Assembly: GCA_023228945.1 (NCBI GenBank)
Contig: JALOAI010000014.1
Span: 62,001-126,000 of the forward strand
Direction of reading: 5' to 3'
Source: Pigmentiphaga sp.
GTDB taxonomy: Bacteria; Pseudomonadota; Gammaproteobacteria; Burkholderiales; Burkholderiaceae_B
DNA: 64,000 bases
A program made the position numbers and the translations under genes. Positions within the stretch are counted from its first letter, which is position 1. Each line of letters begins with the position of its first letter. A model generated the notes under the pieces. The model saw nothing but the letters and a program-made list of their open reading frames with translations, was not told where the DNA came from and did no database searches. Positions 54,286 through 61,602 of the stretch are shown piece by piece.

Positions 54286-55494
54286 TTATTCCTGGTCCAG
54301 ACCGGCGAATCCGCGGGCCCGCCGACGGGCTTCGTGGTCGAGCGCCAGCACCTCGTCGAGCGACGCCGGAGCCTCGCCACCGCAAAAATCGGATTCTGAT
54401 AACAGCCGTTCGATCACTTGCGCGATGGCGGTGAATTTCAGTCGCCCCGCCAGAAAGGCCTCGACCGCGATCTCGTTGGCGGCGTTGAGCGCGACGCAGG
54501 CACGCTGGCCCGTGCGCAGCGCCTGCATCGACAAGCCCAGGCACGGAAAACGCCGCAGATCGGGCGCCTCGAAGTCGAGCTGCCCGATACGCGCCAGCTC
54601 GAGTGGCGAAACACCGGCGGCGATGCGCTCGGGAAAGGCCAGGCCGTAGGCAATGGGCGTGCGCATGTCGGGCTCGCCAAGCTGCGCCAGAACCGAGCCG
54701 TCGGCATACTCCACCATCGAGTGCACCACGCTCTGCGGGTGGATGAGCACCTCGATCGCGTCGGGCGGCATGGCGAACAGCCAATGCGCCTCGATCACCT
54801 CCAGGCCCTTGTTGAGCATGGTGGCCGAATCCACCGAAATCTTGCGGCCCATCGACCAGTTGGGATGAGCGCAGGCCTGATCCGGCGTCACGTCGGCCAG
54901 GCGGTCGAGCTGCCAGGTGCGAAACGGGCCGCCCGAGGCGGTGAGCCACAAGCGCCTCACCCCCGCCGGCGCGCCTTCGCCGGGCCGTGCGCCGCCCGGG
55001 TGCGGCAAGCACTGGAAAATCGCGTTGTGCTCGCTGTCGACCGGCAATAGCTCGGCGCCACGCTCGCGTACGGCCCGCATGAACAGCGACCCCGCCGCCA
55101 CCAGCGCCTCTTTGTTGGCCAGCAGCACACGCTTGCCGCTGCGGGCCGCGGCCAGGGCGGCCGGAAGACCGGCGGCGCCCACGATGGCGGCCATCACCGT
55201 ATCGCACTCGGGATCGGCGGCGGTCTCGGCCAGCGCCGCCGCGCCCACCCGGATCTCGGGGCGTGGGCTTGCCGTCGACAGGTCGTTCCAGGCCTGCTCG
55301 AAACGCCGGCGCGCGGGATCGTCGGGCACCACCACCACCGCCGCCGCATGCCGCGCCGCCAGGGTGGCGAGCTCGGGCATGCGGCGCTGGGCGGTGAGCG
55401 CGTAGACGCGGTATCGATCGGGATGACGCGCGACGACATCGAGCGTACTCAGGCCGATCGAACCGGTGGCGCCAAGAAGGGTGAGATGCCTCAT
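54286..55494 (-). CDS. dxr: 1-deoxy-D-xylulose 5-phosphate reductoisomerase
   Basis: Dxr makes MEP in the non-mevalonate isoprenoid pathway. The 402-aa protein has the NADPH-binding start LTLLGATGSIGLSTLDVVARHPD, NKEALVAAGSLFM, the metal-site region LPVDSEHNAIFQCL and the ASGGPFRTW loop. It lies between cdsA and rseP. Confidence 0.97.
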   Translation of the reverse strand: MRHLTLLGATGSIGLSTLDVVARHPDRYRVYALTAQRRMPELATLAARHAAAVVVVPDDPARRRFEQAWNDLSTASPRPEIRVGAAALAETAADPECDTVMAAIVGAAGLPAALAAARSGKRVLLANKEALVAAGSLFMRAVRERGAELLPVDSEHNAIFQCLPHPGGARPGEGAPAGVRRLWLTASGGPFRTWQLDRLADVTPDQACAHPNWSMGRKISVDSATMLNKGLEVIEAHWLFAMPPDAIEVLIHPQSVVHSMVEYADGSVLAQLGEPDMRTPIAYGLAFPERIAAGVSPLELARIGQLDFEAPDLRRFPCLGLSMQALRTGQRACVALNAANEIAVEAFLAGRLKFTAIAQVIERLLSESDFCGGEAPASLDEVLALDHEARRRARGFAGLDQE

Positions 55495-55506
55495 GCGATA
55501 ACCGGA

Positions 55507-56493
55507 CTACAAAACGAGAAGCATGGCCAGGGGCGCGACCGGCAGCACGGCGTCGATGCGGTCGAGCACGCCGCCGTGCCCCGGCAGCAGTTGGCTGGAA
55601 TCCTTGCGGCCGGCACGTCGCTTGAGCAGTGATTCGAACAAATCGCCCGCGATCGAGAGAGCAGCCAGCACCAGCGCCCAGATAAGCGCCCCGCCCCAGC
55701 CCCAGACTTGCCGCAGGTCGGACGCCAGCGTACGCCAGTTCCATTGTTCGCCGGCCCAGGCGAGCACGGCCACCAGGATCAAGACGCCGGCGACTCCGCC
55801 CAGCGCTCCCGACCAGGTTTTACCCGGACTGATGCGCGGCGCGAGCTTGGCGCCGCCCGCCGCCCTGCCCACGAAATAGGCCGTGATATCGGCCGTCCAC
55901 ACGATGCCTAGCAATGACAGCAAATAGAAAAAACCACGATCGTAGGCCGCCAGCAGCGCGGCGCCGGCGGCCGGCAGGGCCAGGAGCCCGAAGACCGTGA
56001 GCAGCAGGCTGAACGGCGGGCCATCGACCTTGGCCACGGCGAGGTACAGGCAGGCTACCACCCAACCGATCGCGGCCCATAGCCAAAGTCGGCCGAAGAT
56101 CAGCCCCAGAATGGCCTCGCGCTCGGCGGAGCCCGCCACAAAAAGGTCGGTACTTTCGCCAAGCACCTCGACGAGCACCGCTCCAAGGTAGGCGTAGTCG
56201 AGCCAAAGCCGCAGAAACAGGGCCACGGCCACGGCCACCGTGAAGGCCGTGAAAATGCGGCGCCAGCCTTCGGTTTGGCGCAGGATCAATTGCGGCCACG
56301 ACGGCGGCTCGCCGATCTCGGCGGCCTCGAGGCCCTGCGTCCGGGTGGCCAGGGTCATGCGCCACCACTCGAACAGGCCGAGCACCAGTACCAGGAGCAG
56401 GAATAAAGCCAGGGGGAGAAGGCCGGGCGCCGCGAGGACCGCCAACAACACGACCAGCAACACCACGGCGGTTATCACGCGCTGCCGCAACAC
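55507..56493 (-). CDS. cdsA: Phosphatidate cytidylyltransferase
   Basis: CdsA makes CDP-diacylglycerol for phospholipid synthesis. From GTG 56493, 5 bp after the uppS stop, it is 328 aa with about eight TM helices. The signature is visible: ISPGKTWSGALGG followed by SIAGDLFESLLKRRAGRKDSSQLLPGHGGVLDRID (in pieces). It is longer than the usual 270-285 because of an N-terminal cytoplasmic loop and a middle segment around residues 60-120. The longer upstream frame overlaps uppS and is rejected. Confidence 0.93.
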   Translation of the reverse strand: MLRQRVITAVVLLVVLLAVLAAPGLLPLALFLLLVLVLGLFEWWRMTLATRTQGLEAAEIGEPPSWPQLILRQTEGWRRIFTAFTVAVAVALFLRLWLDYAYLGAVLVEVLGESTDLFVAGSAEREAILGLIFGRLWLWAAIGWVVACLYLAVAKVDGPPFSLLLTVFGLLALPAAGAALLAAYDRGFFYLLSLLGIVWTADITAYFVGRAAGGAKLAPRISPGKTWSGALGGVAGVLILVAVLAWAGEQWNWRTLASDLRQVWGWGGALIWALVLAALSIAGDLFESLLKRRAGRKDSSQLLPGHGGVLDRIDAVLPVAPLAMLLVL

Positions 56494-56498
56494 GGTGC

Positions 56499-57284
56499 TC
56501 AGCCTCGCTGCGCCGCCGCAGCGGCCGCCGCGGCAAGCTGGGCGCTGGTCCGGCCAAAGCGCCGCTCGCGCTGCCGATACCAGGTGAAGGCCTCGGCCAG
56601 CGCCTCGCGATCGAAGTCGGGCCAGAAACGGTCGGTGAAATACAGCTCGGTATAGGCCAGCTGCCAGATCATGAAGTTGGAAATACGCTGCTCGCCGCCC
56701 GTACGGATGAACAGATCGGGCTCGGGCGCATAGGCCATGGCCAGGTAGGGCGCCATATCCTCTTCGGTAATGCTTTCCGGATCGGCAGCCAGTTCGGGCC
56801 GCGCACGCAACAGCTGGTGGAAAGCATTGAGGATGTCCCATCGACCGCCGTAATTGGCGGCAATGGTGAGATGAAGGTGATCGTTGCCCGCCGTACGAGC
56901 TTCGGCCTTGCGGATGCTCTCGCGCAACTTGGGCTCGAAGGCAGAGGTGTCGCCAACCACCCGCAGGCGCACTCCACGCCTTTCGAGCCGGCTCACCTCG
57001 CGCTCCATCACCCGCAGGAACAAACCCATCAAGTAAGAGACTTCGTCGGCCGGCCGCCGCCAGTTCTCGGAACTGAAGGCAAACAAGGTGAGGTACTCGA
57101 CACCGGCCTGCGAACAGCCTTCGACCATCGCCCGCACGGTTTCCACGCCGCGCGCATGCCCGGCCACACGGGGCAAGTGGCGACGAGTGGCCCAGCGGCC
57201 GTTGCCGTCCATGATGATGGCGACATGCCGGGGCACGTCGCCCGCGGCGGGAATCGCGAGCGTGGAACTAGAGAGCGATGGCAT
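56499..57284 (-). CDS. uppS: Undecaprenyl diphosphate synthase
   Basis: UppS makes the C55 lipid carrier for cell wall synthesis. The 261-aa protein shows HVAIIMDGNGRWATRR with catalytic D26, TLFAFSSENWRRP and DLFIRTGGEQRISNFMIWQLAYTELYF (in part). The Ala-rich C-terminus is unremarkable. It lies between frr and cdsA. Confidence 0.97.
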   Translation of the reverse strand: MPSLSSSTLAIPAAGDVPRHVAIIMDGNGRWATRRHLPRVAGHARGVETVRAMVEGCSQAGVEYLTLFAFSSENWRRPADEVSYLMGLFLRVMEREVSRLERRGVRLRVVGDTSAFEPKLRESIRKAEARTAGNDHLHLTIAANYGGRWDILNAFHQLLRARPELAADPESITEEDMAPYLAMAYAPEPDLFIRTGGEQRISNFMIWQLAYTELYFTDRFWPDFDREALAEAFTWYRQRERRFGRTSAQLAAAAAAAAQRG

Positions 57285-57308
57285 AGGATCTCGGCCGGTC
57301 CGCGGGCA

Positions 57309-57869
57309 TCAGATCGTCATGATCTCGGCTTCCTTCTTGCTTACCACCTTATCGATCTCGGCCACGAAGCGATCCGTTAGCTTTTGAATGTCGTCCTGGC
57401 CGCGGCGTTCGTCGTCTTCCGAGATGGTTTTATCTTTGACGAGCTTTTTGAGCTGGTCGTTGGCGTCGCGGCGCAGGTTGCGCACGGCGACCTTGGCGTT
57501 TTCGCCCTCACTCTTGACGACCTTGGTGAGATCACGGCGACGCTCTTCGGTGAGCGCCGGCATGGGCACCCGGATGGAATCGCCGGCCGATTGCGGATTG
57601 AGGCCGAGATCCGACTCGCGGATGGCTTTATCGACGATCTGGCCCATGGATTTTTCCCAGACCTGCACGCCCAGCGTGCGGGCATCGATCAGGGTGACGT
57701 TGGCGACCTGGCTGATGGGCACCAGGCTGCCGTAGTACTCGACCTGAACATGATCGAGCAGGCCGGTGTGGGCACGGCCGGTACGGACTTTGGAGAGGTC
57801 GGTCTGCAGGGCTTCGAGAGTTTTGGCCATGCGGGACTCGGCACTGTTTCTGACGTCGGCGACGCTCAT
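57309..57869 (-). CDS. frr: Ribosome recycling factor
   Basis: RRF splits post-termination ribosomes with EF-G. The 186-aa product starts MSVADVRNSAESRMAKTLEALQTDL and ends with the long helix EIDKVVSKKEAEIMTI. ATG 57869 gives the standard length; the upstream extension overlaps pyrH and is not used. pyrH is 11 bp upstream. Confidence 0.97.
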   Translation of the reverse strand: MSVADVRNSAESRMAKTLEALQTDLSKVRTGRAHTGLLDHVQVEYYGSLVPISQVANVTLIDARTLGVQVWEKSMGQIVDKAIRESDLGLNPQSAGDSIRVPMPALTEERRRDLTKVVKSEGENAKVAVRNLRRDANDQLKKLVKDKTISEDDERRGQDDIQKLTDRFVAEIDKVVSKKEAEIMTI

Positions 57870-57880
57870 GCGATATTTCC

Positions 57881-58618
57881 TCAGACGTGGACCAGGGTAC
57901 CTTCGTCGTCGCCTTTGACGACGCGGCTCAGGGCCCCGGGTTTGTTGATGGAAAAAACCTTGATGGGCAGCTTCTGGTCGCGGCACAGCGCGAACGCGGT
58001 GGCGTCCATGATCTCGAGGCGGCGGATGATGGCCTCGTCGAAGCTGATGCGGCTATAGCGGGTAGCGGTGGGATCCTTGTTGGGATCGGCCGAATAAACG
58101 CCATCGACGCGGGTGGCCTTGAGCACCAGTTCGGCGCCGATCTCGGCGCCGCGCAGCGCGGCGGCGGTATCGGTGGTAAAGAAGGGGTTGCCCGTGCCGG
58201 CGGCGAAGATGACCACCTTGCCTTCTTCGAGGTAGCGCAAAGCCTTGGGACGGATGTAGGGCTCGACCACCTGCTCGATATTGAGCGCCGACTGTACCCG
58301 GGCGTCGATGTCGCGATGCTTGAGGGCGTCTTGCAGGGCAAGGGCGTTCATGATGGTCGCCATCATGCCCATGTAATCGGCGGTGGCGCGATCCATGCCC
58401 TGGGCGCCGGGCGCCACGCCGCGAAAAATGTTGCCGCCACCGATTACGATGGCCAGCTCGACGCCGAGACTGACGACATCGGCGATCTCGTCGGTCATGC
58501 GCATGATGGTGCTGCGGTTGATGCCGAAGGCATCATCGCCCATCAGGGCCTCGCCGGAGAGCTTGAGGAGAATGCGGCGAAAACTTGCGGGGCTGGGATT
58601 GGGGCTGGAGGCGGTCAT
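57881..58618 (-). CDS. pyrH: UMP kinase
   Basis: UMP kinase phosphorylates UMP to UDP. The 245-aa protein has RILLKLSGEALMGDDAFGIN, AIVIGGGNIFRG, and FAAGTGNPFFTTDTAAALRG. It is a member of the amino acid kinase family and follows tsf, as in most proteobacteria. Confidence 0.97.
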   Translation of the reverse strand: MTASSPNPSPASFRRILLKLSGEALMGDDAFGINRSTIMRMTDEIADVVSLGVELAIVIGGGNIFRGVAPGAQGMDRATADYMGMMATIMNALALQDALKHRDIDARVQSALNIEQVVEPYIRPKALRYLEEGKVVIFAAGTGNPFFTTDTAAALRGAEIGAELVLKATRVDGVYSADPNKDPTATRYSRISFDEAIIRRLEIMDATAFALCRDQKLPIKVFSINKPGALSRVVKGDDEGTLVHV

Positions 58619-58717
58619 GGCAGGGCGCTGGAATCTTATCGGGACGAACGGCCGGCGCCCCCGCTCCCGCGGACATGGCGGAAGCGGCGCGACGCCAGCC
58701 CCTCACGCGGGCTTTGA

Positions 58718-59599
58718 TCAGCCGCGCGCAGCAGCCTGTTGGGCCGCGACTTCGGCGGCGAAGTCGGTCGTCTTCTTCTCGATGCCTTCGCCCACGACGA
58801 ACAAAACGAACTGCTGCACGCCGGCATTGCGCGACTTGAGCATCTGCTCGACGGTTTGCTTGTCGTCCTTGACAAAGGGTTGGGACAGAAGCGTAACCTC
58901 TTTCAGGAACTTCTGCACGGTGCCCTCGACCATTTTGGCGACGATCTCGGCGGGTTTGCCGGACTCGGCCGCCTTTTGCGTGGCGATCGAGCGCTCTTGC
59001 TCGATGTCGGCGGCGGGCACGCCGGCGGCATCCAGGGCGCGCGGACGCGTAGCGGCCACGTGCATCGCAACGTCTTTGCCGGTGGCGTCGTCGCCGGAAT
59101 GCTCGACGAGCACGCCAATGCGGCCGCTGTGCACATAGCTGGACAACTGCTTGTCGGTTTGGATGCGGGAGAAGCGACGAATGGTGACGTTTTCGCCGAT
59201 TTTGCCCACCAAAGCCGAGCGCGTGGCCTCGACGGTGCCCTCGCCCATCGCGGAAGCGGAGAGCGCCTCGACATCGGCCGGGGCTTCTTCGGCGATCTTG
59301 CGGGCCAGATCGGCGACGAAAGCGATGAATTCGTCGTTCTTGGCGACGAAGTCGGTTTCGCAGTTGACTTCGATGATGGCGCCGGTTTTGGCGTCGTCGG
59401 CGATGAAGACGCCCACCAGGCCTTCGGCTGTCACACGAGCGGCGGCCTTGCTGGCCTTGTTGCCCAGCTTGACGCGCAGCAGTTCTTCGGCGCGCGCCAG
59501 ATCGCCATCGGCCTCGGTCAGGGCCTTTTTGCATTCCATCATGGGCGCGTCGGTTTTTTCGCGCAGTTGCTTGACCATCGCGGCGGTGATTTCGGCCAT
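58718..59599 (-). CDS. tsf: Translation elongation factor Ts
   Basis: EF-Ts recycles EF-Tu-GDP. From ATG 59599 (MAEITAAMVKQLREKTDAPMM) it is 293 aa, with the signature NCETDFVAKNDEF and two core subdomains. An upstream in-frame extension through the rpsB-tsf spacer is not coding. rpsB ends 154 bp upstream. Confidence 0.97.
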   Translation of the reverse strand: MAEITAAMVKQLREKTDAPMMECKKALTEADGDLARAEELLRVKLGNKASKAAARVTAEGLVGVFIADDAKTGAIIEVNCETDFVAKNDEFIAFVADLARKIAEEAPADVEALSASAMGEGTVEATRSALVGKIGENVTIRRFSRIQTDKQLSSYVHSGRIGVLVEHSGDDATGKDVAMHVAATRPRALDAAGVPAADIEQERSIATQKAAESGKPAEIVAKMVEGTVQKFLKEVTLLSQPFVKDDKQTVEQMLKSRNAGVQQFVLFVVGEGIEKKTTDFAAEVAAQQAAARG

Positions 59600-59753
59600 G
59601 TTCGCTCCTGGAATCGGTACGGGAATTAGCGGATGCGGTGGGGGCGGCAACCCAACGGGACCTGCCGCCCCCCCTTTATGCCTCGGCCCTGTGGCAGGCC
59701 GATGAAGCGCAGCGGGAGAGCCCCTGCGCTGACGGATCGGAGGCGCCGAAGGC

Positions 59754-60509
59754 TCAGGCCTCTTCGCGCACTTCGACGAATTCGTCGCCGCCGTCTTCGG
59801 CCACGGCCTCGACGACACCTTGCATGGCTTGCTCGCGGCCATCAAGGATGGCATCGGCGGCGCCGCGCAGGTACAGCGCGATCGCGCGGGCGGAGTCGTC
59901 GTTGCCCGGGATGACGTGGGCCACGCCGTCGGGCGAATGGTTGGTGTCGACCACGGCGACGACCGGGATGCCCAGCGAGCGGGCTTCGGCCACGGCGATC
60001 TTGTGGTAGCCGACGTCGATCATGAAGATGGCGTCGGGCAGGCCGTTGAGATCCTTGATGCCGCCGATCGACTTATTGAGCTTGTCGATCTCGCGCGTGA
60101 ACAGCAGAGCTTCTTTTTTGCTCATGCGCTCGAGGCCACCTTCGGCGATGGTGGCTTCCATGTCTTTCAGGCGCTTGATGGACGTCTTGACGGTCTTGAA
60201 GTTGGTGAGCATGCCGCCGAGCCAGCGGCTGTCGACGTAAGGCATGCCGCAACGGGCGGCTTCTTCGGCCACGAGCTCGCGGGCGGCGCGCTTGGTGCCC
60301 ACGAACAGGATGCTGCCGCCGCGCGCGGCGAGCTGGCGCATGAACTTCATCGCCTCGTCGTACATCACCACCGTTTTTTCGAGGTTGATGATGTGGATCT
60401 TGTTGCGATGGCCAAAGATGTAAGGGGCCATCTTGGGGTTCCAGAAGCGGGTTTGGTGGCCAAAGTGGACACCGGCTTCCAGCATTTCGCGCATGGAGAC
60501 TGACGACAT
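59754..60509 (-). CDS. rpsB: 30S ribosomal protein S2
   Basis: S2 joins the 30S subunit late in assembly. From ATG 60509 (MSSVSMREMLEAGVHFGHQTRFWNPKM) it is 251 aa, with GGSILFVGTKRAARELV, VDSRWLGGMLTNFKTV and VVAVVDTNHSPDGV. The acidic C-terminus (EDGGDEFVEVREEA) is common in this family. It heads the rpsB-tsf operon. Confidence 0.98.
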   Translation of the reverse strand: MSSVSMREMLEAGVHFGHQTRFWNPKMAPYIFGHRNKIHIINLEKTVVMYDEAMKFMRQLAARGGSILFVGTKRAARELVAEEAARCGMPYVDSRWLGGMLTNFKTVKTSIKRLKDMEATIAEGGLERMSKKEALLFTREIDKLNKSIGGIKDLNGLPDAIFMIDVGYHKIAVAEARSLGIPVVAVVDTNHSPDGVAHVIPGNDDSARAIALYLRGAADAILDGREQAMQGVVEAVAEDGGDEFVEVREEA

Positions 60510-60635
60510 GAGTAAACTCCGAGGGTTGGGTCTGGTACCGTAGCGACACCACCGCAAAAACCCGAAGCCAGGCGCCCCGGCAACCGCGATTTTCGCGCGG
60601 TGCCGGCCGCAGCCCTGGATCGCTAACCCGTTAAT

Positions 60636-60655
60636 CTTGAATTGCCTTGAATTGC
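60636..60655. repeat. Perfect tandem 10-bp repeat in the rpsB leader
   Basis: CTTGAATTGC occurs twice back to back at 60636-60645 and 60646-60655, between the rpsB start and the divergent map promoter. S2 is known to autoregulate rpsB-tsf through its leader RNA in other bacteria, so this region may be involved, but the repeat does not match a known S2 motif by eye. Confidence 0.4.
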
Positions 60656-60755
60656 CTGAAAGACCCTCCAAGTATTCCGAGTAACTTCTTAACGACCGGC
60701 CTCGAATTTCGGCGGCAGCACCCTGGGGGGTACGGCACGCGTTTTTCGAAAAGCC

Positions 60756-60761
60756 TATAAT
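60756..60761 (+). promoter_or_regulatory. Candidate -10 box for map
   Basis: A perfect TATAAT lies 31 bp before the map ATG in an A+T-rich stretch. The -35 position holds no good TTGACA match. Confidence 0.4.
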
Positions 60762-60792
60762 TCTATCATTTTTGGGAGCGCCCAGCCAGAGC

Positions 60793-61593
60793 ATGGCCAT
60801 CATCACTTCCACCGCCGACATCGAAGCCATGCGCGCCGCCTGCCAGGCGGCCGCGAGCATCCTCGACTTCATCGCCCCGCACGTCAAGCCGGGCGTTACC
60901 ACCGGACACCTCGACCAGTTGTGCCACCAGCGCATGCGCGAGCTCGGCGTCACGTCCGCCACGGTGGGCTACGCGCCCCCGGGCTATCCGCCCTTTCCCG
61001 GCGCCGTCTGCACCTCGGTCAACCATGTCGTCTGCCACGGTATTCCGGGCGACAAAGTCCTCAAGTCGGGCGACGTGCTGAACATCGACGTCACGGTCAT
61101 CAAGGATGGCTGGTTCGGCGACACCAGCCGGATGTTCGCGGTGGGCGAACCCTCCATCCTGGCGCGCCGGCTCTCCGACATCACCTACGAGTGCATGTGG
61201 CTGGGCATCGCCCAGGTAAAACCCGGCGCCACGCTGGGCGACGTGGGCGCGGTGATCCAGCGGCATGCCGAACAGCATGGTTTTTCGGTGGTGCGCGAAT
61301 TCTGCGGCCATGGCATCGGGCGCAACTTCCACGAAGACCCGCAAGTGCTGCACTACGGCAAGCGCGGCACCGGCGTCAAGCTGGTCGAAGGCATGGTGTT
61401 CACCATCGAGCCCATGATCAACGCCGGCCGGCGCGACATCCGCCAGCTCAACGATGGCTGGACGGTGGTCACCCGCGACCGCAGCCTGTCGGCGCAATGG
61501 GAACATACCGTGCGCGTCACCGCCGACGGCTACGACGTCCTCACGACCAGTCCCGAGATGCCGGCGCCACCGGCCATCCTCGAGGCCGCCTGA
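60793..61593 (+). CDS. map: Methionine aminopeptidase, type I
   Basis: Map removes the initiator Met. From ATG 60793 (MAIITSTADIEAM) it is 266 aa. Metal ligands are D99, D110, H173, E206 and E237, with active-site H82 and H180, in NHVVCHGIPGD, NIDVTVIKDGWFGDTSRMF, CGHGIGRNFHE and FTIEPMI. A TTG 21 bp upstream is a less likely start. It is divergent from rpsB and followed by glnD after 9 bp. Confidence 0.97.
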   Translation: MAIITSTADIEAMRAACQAAASILDFIAPHVKPGVTTGHLDQLCHQRMRELGVTSATVGYAPPGYPPFPGAVCTSVNHVVCHGIPGDKVLKSGDVLNIDVTVIKDGWFGDTSRMFAVGEPSILARRLSDITYECMWLGIAQVKPGATLGDVGAVIQRHAEQHGFSVVREFCGHGIGRNFHEDPQVLHYGKRGTGVKLVEGMVFTIEPMINAGRRDIRQLNDGWTVVTRDRSLSAQWEHTVRVTADGYDVLTTSPEMPAPPAILEAA

Positions 61594-61602
61594 GGCCCCG
61601 CC

